Positions 23,570 to 37,723 of a stretch of DNA of 64,000 nucleotides are shown piece by piece. The notes below the pieces were generated by a model that worked only from the letters and a program-made list of their open reading frames with translations, searched no databases and was not told the DNA's origin. The translations under genes and the position numbers were made by a program. Each line of letters starts with the position of its first letter. Positions within the stretch are counted from its first letter, which is position 1. Origin of the DNA: Petrolisthes cinctipes (taxonomy: Eukaryota > Arthropoda > Malacostraca > Decapoda > Porcellanidae); the NCBI GenBank assembly GCA_033782935.1, contig JAWQEG010000474.1, positions 806,001-870,000 of the forward strand, read 5' to 3'.

Positions 23570-25577
23570 AGCATGTTTTTAGCCTATATTTTGATAATAT
23601 TCTAGCACTGGGTGCCAGGCATGTACAGATTGCTTCTGGGACCCCAAAATATTGAATTTTCGGGTGTTTTGAGCCTGAATTTGAGATATAAACGGGTACA
23701 GAAGATACATGCACATATTGACTTTGGGCACCAAAAATATCGATTTTCAGCATATTTTGGGCCTGAATTTTGAAAATACTCTAACACGGAGTAGGCATGT
23801 ACAGATCGCTTCTGGGACCCCAAAATATCGAATTTTCGGGTGTTTAGGGCCAGAATTTGAGATATAAACGGGTACAGAAGATGCATGCACATATCGACTT
23901 TTCGGCACCTAAAAGATCGATTTTCAGTATGTTTTTGGCCTGTATTTTGAAAATACTCTAACACGGAGTAAGCATGTACAGATTGCTTCTGGGACCCCAA
24001 AATATTGAATTTTTGGGTGTTTTGAGCCTGAATTTGAGATATAAATGGGTACTGAAGATGCATGCACATATCGACTTTTGTGCACCTAAAAGATCGATTT
24101 TCAGTATGTTTTGAGCATGTATTTTGAAAATACTCTAACACGGAGTAGGCATGTACAGATCGCTTCTGGGACCCCTAAATATCGAATTTTCGGGTGTTTT
24201 GGGACTGAATTTGAGATATCGATTTTTTGGCACCTAAAATATCGATTTTCAGCATGTTTTTAGCCTATATTTTGAAAATATTCTAGCACTGTGTAGGCAT
24301 TTACAGATTGCTTCTGGGATCCCAAAATATTGAATTTTCGGGTGTTTTGAGCCTGAATTTGAGATATAAACGGGTACTGAAGATGCATGCACATATCGAC
24401 TTTTGTGCACCTAAAAGATCGATTTTCAGTATGTTTTGAGCATGTATTTTGAAAATACTCTAACACAGAGTAGGCATGTACAGATCGCTTCTGGGACCCC
24501 TAAATATCGAATTTTCGGGTGTTTTGGGACTGAATTTGAGATATCGATTTTTTGGCACCTAAAATGTCGATTTTTAGCATGTTTTTAGCCTATATTTTGA
24601 AAATATTCTAGCACTGTGTAGGCATGTACAGATTGCTTCTGGGACCCCAAAATATTGAATTTTCGGGTGTTTTGAGCCTGAATTTGAGATATAAACGGGT
24701 ACAGAAGATACATGCACATATTGACTTTGGGCATCTAAAATATCGATTTTCAGCATGTTTTGGGCCTGTATTTTGAAAATACTCTAACACTGAGTAGGCA
24801 TGTACAGATTGCTTCTGGGACCCCAAAATATTGAATTTTCGGGTGTTTTGAGCCTGAATTTGAGATATAAACGGGTACTGAAGATGCATGCACATATCGA
24901 CTTTTGTGCACCTAAAAGATCGATTTTCAGTATGTTTTGAGCATGTATTTTGAAAATACTCTAACACGGAGTAGGCATGTACAGATCGTTTCTGGGACCC
25001 CTAAATATCGAATTTTCGGGAGTTTTGGGACTGAATTTGAGATATCGACTTTTTGGCACCTAAAAGATCGATTTTTAGCATGTTTTTAGCCTATATTTTG
25101 AAAATATTCTAGCACTGAGTAGGCATGTACAGATTGCTTCTGGGACCCCAAAATATTGAATTTTCGGGTGTTTTGAGCCTGAATTTGAGATATAAACGGG
25201 TACAGAAGATACACGCACATATTGACTTTGGGCATTTAAAATATCCATTTTCAGCATGTTTTGGGCCTGTATTTTGAAAATACTCTAACACTGAGTAGGC
25301 ATGTACAGATTGCTTTTGGGACCCCAAAATATTGAATTTTCGGGTGTTTTGAGCCTGAATTTGAGATATAAACGGGTACTGAAGATGCATGCACATATCG
25401 ACTTTTGTGCACCTAAAAGATCGAATTTCAGTATGTTTTGAGCATGTATTTTGAAAATACTCTAACACGGAGTAGGCATGTACAGATCGCTTCTGGGACC
25501 CCTAAATATCGAATTTTCGGGTGTTTTGGGACTGAATTTGAGATATCGACTTTTTGGCACCTAAAGGATCGATTTTC
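23570..25577. repeat. 2008 bp HOR, copy 1
   Basis: The order is A1 with +3 bp (23570, 179 bp), B1 (23749), a C1-head/B2-tail hybrid (23926), C2 (24103), an A-head/B2-tail hybrid (24251), C2 (24428), then two A2-B2-C2 trimers (24576-25076 and 25077-25577). The lengths sum to 2008 bp. Confidence 0.91.
24576..25076. repeat. 501 bp trimer HOR, haplotype A2-B2-C2 (reference)
   Basis: A2 is 24576-24751, B2 is 24752-24928 and C2 is 24929-25076. Diagnostic text is GGGCATCTAAAATATCG in A2, CACTGAG with ACTGAAGATGC and TTTTGTGCACC in B2, and TTTTGAGCATG with GGGACCCCTAAATATCG in C2. B2 has TpG in place of the B1 CpG at CACTGAG, GATTGCTTC and ATATTGAA, like class A, so its middle part is A-like. Confidence 0.95.
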
Positions 25578-28086
25578 AGCATGTTTTTAGCCTATATTTT
25601 GAAAATATTCTAGCACTGGGTGCCAGGCATGTACAGATTGCTTCTGGGACCCCAAAATATTGAATTTTCGGGTGTTTTGAGCCTGAATTTGAGATATAAA
25701 CGGGTACAGAAGATACATGCACATATTGACTTTGGGCACCAAAAATATCGATTTTCAGCATGTTTTGGGCCTGAATTTTGAAAATACTCTAACACGGAGT
25801 AGGCATGTACAGATCGCTTCTGGGACCCCAAAATATCGAATTTTCGGGTGTTTAGGGCCAGAATTTGAGATATAAACGGGTACAGAAGATGCATGCACAT
25901 ATCGACTTTTCGGCACCTAAAAGATCGATTTTCAGTATGTTTTTGGCCTGTATTTTGAAAATACTCTAACACATAGTAAGCATGTACAGATTGCTTCTGG
26001 GACCCCAAAATATTGAATTTTTGGGTGTTTTGAGCCTGAATTTGAGATATAAATGGGTACTGAAGATGCATGCACATATCGACTTTTGTGCACCTAAAAG
26101 ATCGATTTTCAGTATGTTTTGAGCATGTATTTTGAAAATACTCTAACACGGAGTAGGCATGTACAGATCGCTTCTGGGACCCCTAAATATCAAATTTTCG
26201 GGTGTTTTGGGACTGAATTTGAGATATCGACTTTTTGGCACCTAAAATATCGATTTTTAGCATGTTTTTAGCCTATATTTTGAAAATATTCTAGCACTGA
26301 GTAGGCATGTACAGATCGCTTCTGGGACCCCAAAATATTGAAATTTCGGGTGTTTTGAGCCTGAATTTGAGATATAAACGGGTACAGAAGATGCATGCAC
26401 ATATCGACTTTTGGCCCTCTAAAAGATCGATTTTCAGTATGTTTTTGGCCTGTATTTTGAAAATACTCTAACACGGAGTAGGCATGTTCAGATACCTTCT
26501 GGGACCTCTAAATATCGAATTTTCGGGTGTTTTCGGACTGAATTTGAGATATCGATTTTTTGGCACCTAAAATATCGATTTTCAGCATGTTTTTAGCCTA
26601 TATTTTGAAAATATTCTAGCACTGTGTAGGCATGTACAGATTGCTTCTGGGACCCCAAAATATTGAATTTTCGGGTGTTTTGAGCCTGAATTTGAGATAT
26701 AAACGGGTACAGAAGATACATGCAAATATTGACTTTGGGCATCTAAAATATCGATTTTCAGCATGTTTTGGGCCTGTATTTTGAAAATACTTTAACACTG
26801 AGTAGGCATGTACAGATTGCTTCTGGGACCCTAAAATATTGAATTTTCGGGTTTTTTGAGCCTGAATTTGAGATATAAACGGGTACTGAAGATGCATGCA
26901 CATATCGACTTTTGTGCACCTAAAAGATCGATTTTCAGTATGTTTTGAGCATGTATTTTGAAAATACTCTAACACAGAGTAGGCATGTACAGATCGCTTC
27001 TGGGACCCCTAAATATCGAATTTTCGGGTGTTTTGGGACTGAATTTGAGATATCGATTTTTTGGCACCTAAAATGTCGATTTTTAGCATGTTTTTAGCCT
27101 ATATTTTGAAAATATTCTAGCACTGTGTAGGCATGTACAGATTGCTTCTGGGACCCCAAAATATTGAATTTTCGGGTGTTTTGAGCCGGAATTTGAGATA
27201 TAAACGGGTACAGAAGATACATGCACATATTGACTTTGGGCATCTAAAATATCGATTTTCAGCATGTTTTGGGCCTGTATTTTGAAAATACTCTAACACT
27301 GAGTAGGCATGTACAGATTGCTTCTGGGACCCCAAAATATTGAATTTTCGGGTGTTTTGAGCCTGAATTTGAGATATAAACGGGTACTGAAGATGCATGC
27401 ACATATCGACTTTTGTTCACCTAAAAGATCGATTTTCAGTATGTTTTGAGCATGTATTTTGAAAATACTCTAACACGGAGTAGGCATGTACAGATCGTTT
27501 CTGGGACCCCTAAATATCGAATTTTCGGGAGTTTTGGGACTGAATTTGAGATATCGACTTTTTGGCACCTAAAAGATCGATTTTTAGCATGTTTTTAGCC
27601 TATATTTTGAAAATATTCTAGCACTGAGTAGGCATGTACAGATTGCTTCTGGGACCCCAAAATATTGAATTTTCGGGTGTTTTGAGCCTGAATTTGAGAT
27701 ATAAACGGGTACAGAAGATACACGCACATATTGACTTTGGGCATCTAAAATATCGATTTTCAGCATGTTTTGGGCCTGTATTTTGAAAATACTCTAAAAC
27801 TGAGTAGGCATGTACAGATTGCTTTTGGGACCCCAAAATATTGAATTTTCGGGTGTTTTGAGCCTGAATTTGAGATATAAACGGGTACTGAAGATGCATG
27901 CACATATCGACTTTTGTGCACCTAAAAGATGGAATTTCAGTATGTTTTGAGCATGTATTTTGAAAATACTCTAACACGGAGTAGGCACGTACAGATCGCT
28001 TCTGGGACCCCTAAATATCGAATTTTCGGGTGTTTTGGGACTGAATTTGAGATATCGACTTTTTGGCACCTAAAGGATCGATTTTC
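25578..28086. repeat. 2509 bp variant of the 2008 bp HOR
   Basis: The order is A1 with +3 bp (25578), B1 (25757), a C1/B2 hybrid (25934), C2 (26111), an A-head/B1-tail hybrid (26259), C1 (26436), then three A2-B2-C2 trimers (26584, 27085, 27586). Compared with the previous unit it has one extra 501 bp trimer, and an A/B1-C1 pair replaces the A/B2-C2 pair. Confidence 0.9.
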
Positions 28087-30416
28087 AGTATGTTTTTAGC
28101 CTATATTTTGAAAATATTCTAGCACTGGGTGCCAGGCATGTACAGATTGCTTCTGGGACCCCAAAATATTGAATTTTCGGGTGTTTTGAGCCTGAATTTG
28201 AGATATAAACGGGTACAGAAGATACATGCACATATTGAATTTGGGCACCAAAAATATCGATTTTCAGCATGTTTTGGGACTGAATTTTGAAAATACTCTA
28301 ACACGGAGTAGGCATGTACAGATCGCTTCTGGGACCCCAAAATATCGAATTTTCGGGTGTTTAGGGCCAGAATTTGAGATATAAACGGGTACAGAAGATG
28401 CATGCACATATCGACTTTTGGGCACCTAAAAGATCGATTTTCAGTATGTTTTTGGCCTGTATTTTGAAAATACTCTAACACGGAGTAAGCATGTACAGAT
28501 ACCTTCTGGGACCTCTAAATATCGAATCTTCGGGTGTTTTGGGACTGAATTTGAGATATCGATTTTTTGGCACCTAAAATGTCGATTTTTAGCATGTTTT
28601 TAGCCTATATTTTGAAAATATTCTAGCACTGTGTAGGCATGTACAGATTGCTTCTGGGACCCCAAAATATTGAATTTTCGGGTGTTTTGAGCCTGAATTT
28701 GAGATATAAACGGGTACAGAAGATACATGCACATATTGACTTTGGGCATCTAAAATATCGATTTTCAGTATGTTTTAAGCATGTATTTTGAAAATACTCT
28801 AACACGGAGTAGGCATTTACAGATCGCTTCTGGGACCCCTAAATATCGAATTTTCGGGTGTTTTGGGACTGAATTTGAGATATCGACTTTTTGGCACCTA
28901 AAAGATCGATTTTTAGCATGTTTTTAGCCTATATTTTGAAAATATTCTAGCACTGAGTAGGCATGTACAGATTGCTTCTGGGGCCCCAAAATATTGAATT
29001 TTCGGGTGTTTTGAGCCTGAATTTGAGATATAAACGGGTACAGAAGATACATGCACATATTGACTTTGGGCACCAAAAATATCGATTTTCAGCATGTTTT
29101 GGGCCTGAATTTTGAAAATACTCTAACACGGAGTAGGCATGTACATATCGCTTCTGGGACCCCAAAATATCGAATTTTCGGGTGTTTAGGGCCAGAATTT
29201 GAGATATAAACGGGTACAGAAGATACATGCACATATTGACTTTGGGCATCTAAAAGATCGATTTTCAGTATGTCTTGAGCATGTATTTTGAAAATACTCT
29301 AACACGGAGTAGGCATGTACAGATACCTTCTGGGACCCCTAAATATCGAATTTTCGGGTGTTTTGGGACTGAATTTGAGATATCGACTTTTTGGCACCTA
29401 AAAGATCGATTTTTAGCATGTTTTTTGCCTATATTTTGAAAATATTCTAGCACTGAGTAGGCATGTGCAGATTGATTCTGGGACCCCAAAATATTGAATT
29501 TTCGGGTGTTTTGAGCCTGAATTTGAGATATAAACGGGTACAGAAGATACATGCACATATTGACTTTGGGCATCTAAAATATCGATTTTCAGCATGTTTT
29601 GGGCCTGTATTTTGAAAATACTCTAACACTGAGTAGGCATGTACAGATTGCTTCTGGGACCCCAAAATATTGAATTTTCGGGTGTTTTGAGCCTGAATTT
29701 GAGATATAAACGGGTACTGAAGATGCATGCACATATCGACTTTTGTGCACCTAAAAGATCGATTTTCAGTATGTTTTGAGCATGTATTTTGAAAATACTC
29801 TAACACAGAGTAGGCATGTACAGATCGCTTCTGGGACCCCTAAATATCGAATTTTCGGGTGTTTTGGGACTGAATTTGAGATATCGATTTTTTGGCACCT
29901 AAAATGTCGATTTTTAGCATGTTTTTAGCCTATATTTTGAAAATATTCTAGCACTGTGTAGGCATGTACAGATTGCTTCTGGGACCCCAAAATATTGAAT
30001 TTTCGGGTGTTTTGAGCCTGAATTTGAGATATAAACGGGTACAGAAGATACATGCACATATTGACTTTGGGCATCTAAAATATCAATTTTCAGCATGTTT
30101 TGGGCCTGTATTTTGAAAATACTCTAACACTGAGTAGGCATGTACAGATTGCTTCTGGGACCCCAAAATATTGAATTTTCGGGTGTTTTGAGCCTGAATT
30201 TGAGATATAAACGGGTACTGAAGATGCATGCACATATCGACTTTTGTGCACCTAAAAGATCGATTTTCAGTATGTTTTGAGCATGTATTTTGAAAATACT
30301 CTAACACGGAGTAGGCATGTACAGATCGCTTCTGGGACCCCTAAATATCGAATTTTCGGGTGTTTTGGGACTGAATTTGATATATCGACTTTTTGGCACC
30401 TAAAGGATCGATTTTC
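28087..30416. repeat. 2330 bp HOR variant
   Basis: The order is A with +3 bp (28087), B1 (28266), C1 (28443), A2 (28591), C2 (28767, head TTTTAAGCATG), A1 (28915), a B1-head/A2-tail hybrid (29091-29266), a C2-like monomer with GATACCTTCTGGG (29267), then A2-B2-C2 at 29415 and 29916. The next A with +3 bp starts at 30417, 2330 bp downstream. Confidence 0.9.
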
Positions 30417-32245
30417 AGCATGTTTTTAGCCTATATTTTGAAAATATTCTAGCACTGGGTGCCAGGCATGTACAGATTGCTTCTGGGACCCCAAAATATT
30501 GAATTTTCGGGTGTTTTGAGCCTGAATTTGAGATATAAACGGGTACAGAAGATACATGCACATATTGACTTTGGGCACCAAAAATATCGATTTTCAGCAT
30601 GTTTTGGGACTGAATTTTGAAAATACTCTAACACGGAGTAGGCATGTACAGATCGCTTCTGGGACCCCAAAATATCGAATTTTCGGGTGTTTAGGGCCAG
30701 AATTTGAGATATAAACGGGTACAGAAGATGCATGCACATATCGACTTTTGGGCACCTAAAAGATCGATTTTCAGTATGTTTTTGGCCTGTATTTTGAAAA
30801 TACTCTAACACGGAGTAAGCATGTACAGATACCTTCTGGGACCTCTAAATATCGAATCTTCGGGTGTTTTGGGACTGAATTTGAGATATCGATTTTTTGG
30901 CACCTAAAATGTCGATTTTTAGCATGTTTTTAGCCTATATTTTGAAAATATTGTAGCACTGTGTAGGCATGTACAGATTGCTTCTGGGACCCCAAAATAT
31001 TGAATTTTCGGGTGTTCTGAGCCTGAATTTGAGATATAAACGGGTACAGAAGATACATGCACATATTGACTTTGGGCATCTAAAATATCGATTTTCAGTA
31101 TGTTTTGAGCATGTATTTTGAAAATATTCTAACACGGAGTAGGCATGTACAGATCGCTTCTGGGACCCCTAAATATCGAATTATCGGGTGTTTTGGGACT
31201 GAATTTGAGATATCGACTTTTTGGCACCTAAAAGATCGATTTTTAGCATGTTTTTAGCCTATATTTTGAAAATATTCTAGCACTGAGTAGGCATGTACAG
31301 ATTGCTACTGGGTCCCCAAAATATTGAATTTTCGGGTGTTTTGAGCCTGTATTTGAGATATAAACGGGTACAGAAGGTACATGCACATATTGACTTTGGG
31401 CATCTAAAATATCGATTTTCAGTATGTTTTAAGCATGTATTTTGAAAATACTCTAACACGGAGTAGGCATTTACAGATCGCTTCTGGGACCCCTAAATAT
31501 CGAATTTTCGGGTGTTTTGGGACTGAATTTGAGATATCGACTTTTTGGCACCTAAAAGATCGATTTTTAGCATGTTTTTAGCCTATATTTTGAAAATATT
31601 CTAGCACTGAGTAGGCATGTACAGATTGCTTCTGGGGCCCCAAAATTTTGAATTTTCGGGTGTTTTGAGCCAGAATTTGAGATATAAACGGGTACAGAAG
31701 ATACATGCACATATTGACTTTGGGAATCTAAAATATCGATTTTCAGCATGTTTTGGGCCTGTATTTTGAAAATACTCTAACACTGAGTAGGCATGTACAG
31801 ATTGCTTCTGGGACCCCAAAATATTGAATTTTCGGGTGTTTTGAGCCTGAATTTGAGATATAAACGGGTACTGAAGATGCATGCACATATCGACTTTTGT
31901 GCACCTAAAAGATCGATTTTCAGTATGTTTTGAGCATGTATTTTGAAAATACTCTAACACGGAGTAGGCATGTACAGATCGCTTCTGGGACCCCTAAATA
32001 TCGAATTTTCGGGTGTTTTGGGACTGAATTTGAGATATCGACTTTTTGGCATCTAAAAGATCGATTTTCAGCTTGTTTTTAGCCTATATTTTGAAAATAT
32101 TCTAGCACAGAGTAGGCATGTACAGATTGCTTCTGGGACCCCAAAATATTGAATTTTCCGGTGTTTTGAGCCTGAATTTGAGATATAAACGGGTACAGAA
32201 GATACATGCACATATTGACTTTGGGCACCAAAAATATCGATTTTC
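30417..32245. repeat. Third +3-led block, rich in A-C dimers
   Basis: The order is A with +3 bp (30417), B1 (30596), C1 (30773), A2-C2 (30921), A2-C2 (31245, head TTTTAAGCATG in the C2), A2-B2-C2 (31569) and A1 (32070). It starts like the 28087 block but then goes its own way. The C2 at 31421 resembles those at 28767 and about 52369. Confidence 0.88.
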
Positions 32246-33895
32246 AGCATGTTTTGGGCCTGAATTTTGAAAATACTCTAACACGGAGTAGGCATGTACA
32301 GATCGCTTCTGGGACCCCAAAATATCGAATTTTCGGGTGTTTAGGGCCAGAATTTGAGATATAAACGGGTACAGAAGATACATGCACATATTGACTTTGG
32401 GCATCTAAAATATCGATTTTCAGTATGTTTTGAGCATGTATTTTGAAAATACTCTAACACGGAGTAGGCATGTACAGATCGCTTCTGGGACCCCTAAATA
32501 TCGAATTTTCGGGTGTTTTGGGACTGAATTTGAGATATCGACTTTTTGGCACCTAAAAGATCGATTTTTAGCATGTTTTTAGCCTATATTTTGAAAATAT
32601 TCTAGCACTGAGTAGGCATGTGCAGATTGCTTCTGGGACCCCAAAATATTGAATTTTCGGGTGTTTTGAGCCTGAATTTGAGATATAAACGGGTACAGAA
32701 GATACATGCACATATTGACTTTGGGCACCTAAGAGATCGATTTTCAGTATGTTTTTGGCCTGTATTTTGAAAATACTCTAACACGGAGTAGGCATGTACA
32801 GATACCTTCTGGGACCTCTAAATATCGAATTTTCGGGTGTTTTGGGACTGAATTTGAGATATCGATTTTTTGGCACCTAAAATTTCGATTTTTAGCATGT
32901 TTTTAGCCTATATTTTGAAAATATTCTAGCACTGAGTAGGCATGTACAGATTGCTTCTGGGACCCCAAAATATTGAATTTTCGGGTGTTTTGAGCCTGAA
33001 TTTGAGATATAAACGGGTACAGAAGATACATGCACATATTGACTTTGGGCATCTAAAATATCGATTTTCAGCATGTTTTGGGCCTGTATTTTGAAAATAC
33101 TCTAACACTGAGTAGGCATGTACAGATTGCTTCTGGGACCCCAAAATATTGAATTTTCGGGTGTTTTGAGCCTGAATTTGAGATATATACGGGTACTGAA
33201 GATGCATGCACATATCGACTTTTGTGCACCTAAAAGATCGATTTTCAGTATGTTTTGAGCATGTATTTTGAAAATACTCTAACACGGAGTAGGCATGTAC
33301 AGATCTCTTCTGGGACCCCTAAATATCGAATTTTCGGGTGTTTTGGGACTGAATTTGAGATATCGACTTTTTGGCACCTAAAAGATCGATTTTTAGCATG
33401 TTTTTAGCCTATATTTTGAAAATATTCTAGCACTGAGTAGGCATGTACAGATTGCTTCTGGGACCCCAAAATATTGAATTTTCGGGTGTTTTGAGCCTGA
33501 ATTTGAGATATAAACGGGTACAGAAGATACATGCACATATTGACTTTGGGCACCAAAAATATCGATTTTCAGCATGTTTTGGGCCTGTATTTTGAAAATA
33601 GTCTAACACTGAGTAGGCATGTACAGATTGCTTTTGGGACCCCAAAATATTGAATTTTCGGGTGTTTTGAGCCTGAATTTGAGATATAAACGGGTACTGA
33701 AGATGCATGCACATATCGACTTTTGTACACCTAAAAGATCGAATTTCAGTATGTTTTGAGCATGTATTTTGAAAATACTCTAACACAGAGTAGGCATGTA
33801 CAGATCGCTTCTGGGACCCCTAAATATCGAATTTTCGGGTGTTTTGGGACTGAATTTGAGATATCGACTTTTTGGCACCTAAAAGATCGATTTTT

Positions 33896-36232
33896 AGCAT
33901 GTTTTTAGCCTATATTTTGAAAATATTCTAGCACTGGGTGCCAGGAATGTACAGATTGCTTCTGGGACCCCAAAATATTGAATTTTCGGGTGTTTTGAGC
34001 CTGAATTTGAGATATAAACGGGTACAGAAGATACATGCACATATTGACTTTGGGCACCAAAAATATCGATTTTCAGCATGTTTTGGGACTGAATTTTGAA
34101 AATACTCTAACACGGAGTAGGCATGTACAGATCGCTTCTGGGACCCCAAAATATCGAATTTTCGGGTGTTTTGAGCCTGAATTTGAGATATAAACGGGTA
34201 CTGAAGATGCATGCACATATCGACTTTTGTACACCTAAAAGATCGAATTTCAGTATGTTTTGAGCATGTATTTTGAAAATACTCTAACACGGAGTAGGCA
34301 TGTACAGATCGCTTCTGGGACCCCTAAATATCGAATTTTCGGGTGTTTTGGGACTGAATTTGAGATATCGACTTTTTGGCACCTAAAAGATCGATTTTCA
34401 GCATGTTTTTAGCCTATATTTTGAAAATATTCTAGCACTGGGTGCCAGGAATGTACAGATTGCTTCTGGGACCCCAAAATATTGAATTTTCGGGTGTTTT
34501 GAGCCTGAATTTGAGATATAAACGGGTACAGAAGATACATGCACATATTGACTTTGGGCACCAAAAATATCGATTTTCAGCATGTTTTGGGACTGAATTT
34601 TGAAAATACTCTAACACGGAGTAGGCATGTACAGATCGCTTCTGGGACCCCAAAATATCGAATTTTCGGGTGTTTAGGGCCAGAATTTGAAATATAAACG
34701 GGTACAGAAGATGCATGCACATATCGACTTTTGGGCACCTAAAAGATCGATTTTCAGTATGTTTTTGGCCTGTATTTTGAAAATACTCTAACACGGAGTA
34801 AGCATGTACAGATACCTTCTGGGACCTCTAAATCTCGAATTTTCGGGTGTTTTGGGACTGAATTTGAGATATCGATTTTTTGGCACCTAAAATGTCGATT
34901 TTTAGCATGTTTTTAGCCTATATTTTGAAAATATTCTAGCACTGTGTAGGCATGTACAGATTGCTTCTGGGACCCCAAAATATTGAATTTTCGGGTGTTT
35001 TGAGCCTGAATTTGAGATATAAACGGGTACAGAAGATACATGCACATATTGACTTTGGGCATCTAAAATATCGATTTTCAGTATGTTTTGAGCATGTATT
35101 TTGAAAATACTCTAACACGGAGTAGGCATGTACAGATCGCTTCTGGGACCCCTAAATATCGAATTTTCGGGTGTTTTGGGACTGAATTTGAGATATCGAC
35201 TTTTTGGCACCTAAAAGATCGATTTTTAGCATGTTTTTAGCCTATATTTTGAAAATATTCTAGCACTGAGTAGGCATGTACAGATTGCTTCTGGGACCCC
35301 AAAATATTGAATTTTCGGGTGTTTTGAGCCTGAATTTGAGATATAAACGGGTACAGAAGATACATGCACATATTGACTTTGGGCACCAAAAATATCGATT
35401 TTCAGCATGTTTTGGGACTGAATTTTGAAAATACTCTAACACGGAGTAGGCATGTACAGATCGCTTCTGGGACCCCAAAATATCGAATTTTCGGGTGTTT
35501 TGAGCCTGAATTTGAGATATAAACGGGTACTGAAGATGCATGCACATATCGACTTTTGTACACCTAAAAGATCGAATTTCAGTATGTTTTGAGCATGTAT
35601 TTTGAAAATACTCTAACACGGAGTAGGCATGTACAGATCGCTTCTGGGACCCCTAAATATCGAATTTTCGGGTGTTTTGGGACTGAATTTGAGATATCGA
35701 CTTTTTGGCACCTAAAAGATCGATTTTCAGCATGTTTTTAGCCTATATTTTGAAAATATTCTAGCACTGGGTGCCAGGAATGTACAGATTGCTTCTGGGA
35801 CCCCAAAATATTGAATTTTCGGGTGTTTTGAGCCTGAATTTGAGATATAAACGGGTACAGAAGATACATGCACATATTGACTTTGGGCATCTAAAATATC
35901 GATTTTCAGCATGTTTTGGGCCTGTATTTTGAAAATACTCTAACACTGAGTAGGCATGTAGAGATTGCTTCTGGGACCCCAAAATATTGAATTTTCGGGT
36001 GTTTTGAGCCTGAATTTGAGATATAAACGTGTACTGAAGATGCATGCACATATCGACTTTTGTGCACCTAAAAGATCGATTTTCAGTATGTTTTGAGCAT
36101 GTATTTTGAAAATACTCTAACACGGAGTAGGCATGTACAGATCGCTTCTGGGACCCCTAAATATCGAATTTTCGGGTGTTTTGGGACTGAATTTGAGATA
36201 TCGACTTTTTGGCATCTAAAAGATCGATTTTC
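33896..36232. repeat. Cluster of three +3 A-variant trimers in block I
   Basis: A monomers of 179 bp with CACTGGGTGCCAGGAATG start at 33896, 34400 and 35729. Here the variant has AGGAATG, while the copies at 6221, 10721, 23570, 25578, 28087 and 30417 have AGGCATG. Block II has this AGGAATG form only at 51181 and 51685. The third copy and one A1-(B1/B2)-C2 trimer (35228-35728) are absent from block II. Confidence 0.88.
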
Positions 36233-37085
36233 AGCATGTTTTTAGCCTATATTTTGAAAATATTCTAGCACAGAGTAGGCATGTACAAATTGCTTCTGGG
36301 ACCCCAAAATATTGAATTTTCGGGTGTTTTGAGCCTGAATTTGAGATATAAACGGGTACAGAAGATACATGCACATATTGACTTTGGGCACCAAAAATAT
36401 CGATTTTCAGCATGTTTTGGGTCTGAATTTTGAAAATACTCTAACACGGAGTAGGCATGTACAGATCGCTTCTGGGACCCCAAAATATCGAATTTTCGGG
36501 TGTTTAGGGCCAGAATTTGAGATATAAACGAGTACAGAAGATACATGCACATATTGACTTTGGGCATCTAAAATATCGATTTTCAGTATGTTTTGAGCAT
36601 GTATTTTGAAAATACTCTAACACGGAGTAGGCATGTACAGATCGCTTCTGGGACCCCTAAATATCGAATTTTCGGGTGTTTTGGGACTGAATTTGAGATA
36701 TCGACTTTTTGGCACCTAAAAGATCGATTTTTAGCATGTTTTTAGCCTATATTTTGAAAATATTCTAGCACTGTGTAGGCATGTACAGATTGCTTCTGGG
36801 ATCCCAAAATATTGAATTTTCGGGTGTTTTGAGCCTGAATTTGAGATATAAACGGGTACAGAAGATACATGCACATATTGACTTTGGGCATCTAAAATAT
36901 CGATTTTCAGCATGTTTTGGGCCTGTATTTTGAAAATACTCTAACACTGAGTAGGCATTTACAGATTGCTTCTGGGACCCCAAAATATTGAATTTTCGGG
37001 TGTTTTGAGCCTGAATTTGAGATATAAACGGGTACTGAAGATGCATGCACATATCGAAATTTGTGCACCTAAAAGATCGATTTTC

Positions 37086-37233
37086 AGTATGTTTTGAGCA
37101 TGTATTTTGAAAATACTCTAACACGGAGTAGGCATGTACAGATACCTTCTGGGACCTCTAAATATTGAATTTTCGGGTGTTTTTTGACTGAATTTGAGAT
37201 ATCGATTTTTTGGCACCTAAAATGTCGATTTTT
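37086..37233. repeat. C2/C1 hybrid monomer at a 501 bp unit-loss junction
   Basis: The head is C2-like (TTTTGAGCATG) and the tail is C1-like (GATACCTTCTGGGACCTC, then TATTGAATTTTC). In block II the same head (about 53866) and tail (about 54420) sit in two separate C monomers with one A1-B1-C1 trimer between them. Block I therefore lacks exactly that 501 bp, with the crossover inside the C monomer. Confidence 0.88.
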
Positions 37234-37557
37234 AGCATGTTTTTAGCCTTTATTTTGAAAATATTCTTGCACTGTGTAGGCATGTACAGATTGCTTCTGG
37301 GACCCCAAAATATTGAATTTTCGGGTGTTTTGAGCCTGAATTTGAGATATAAACGGGTACAGAAGATACATGCACATATTGACTTTGGGCATCTAAAATA
37401 TCGATTTTCAGCATGTTTTGGGCCTGTATTTTAAAAATACTCTAACACTGAGTAGGCATGTACAGATTGCTTCTGGGACCCCAAAATATTGAATTTTCGG
37501 GTGTTTTGGGACTGAATTTGAGATAACGACTTTTTGGCACCTAAAAGATCGATTTTT

Positions 37558-37723
37558 AGGATGTTTTTAGCCTATATTTTGAAAATATTCTAGCACTGTA
37601 CAGATTGCTTCTGGGACCCCAAAATATTGAATTTTCGGGTGTTTTGAGCCTGAATTTGAGATATAAACGGGTACAGAAGATACATGCACATATTGACTTT
37701 GGGCACCAAAAATATCGATTTTC
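37558..37723. repeat. Short A monomer, 166 bp (10 bp loss)
   Basis: CACTGTACAGATTGC replaces CACTGAGTAGGCATGTACAG, a 10 bp loss. The same variant starts at 6548, 11048, 40905, 42073, 44242, 48865, 54840, 58688 and 63869. It usually follows a C2-type tail, so it behaves as a lineage marker. Confidence 0.92.
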
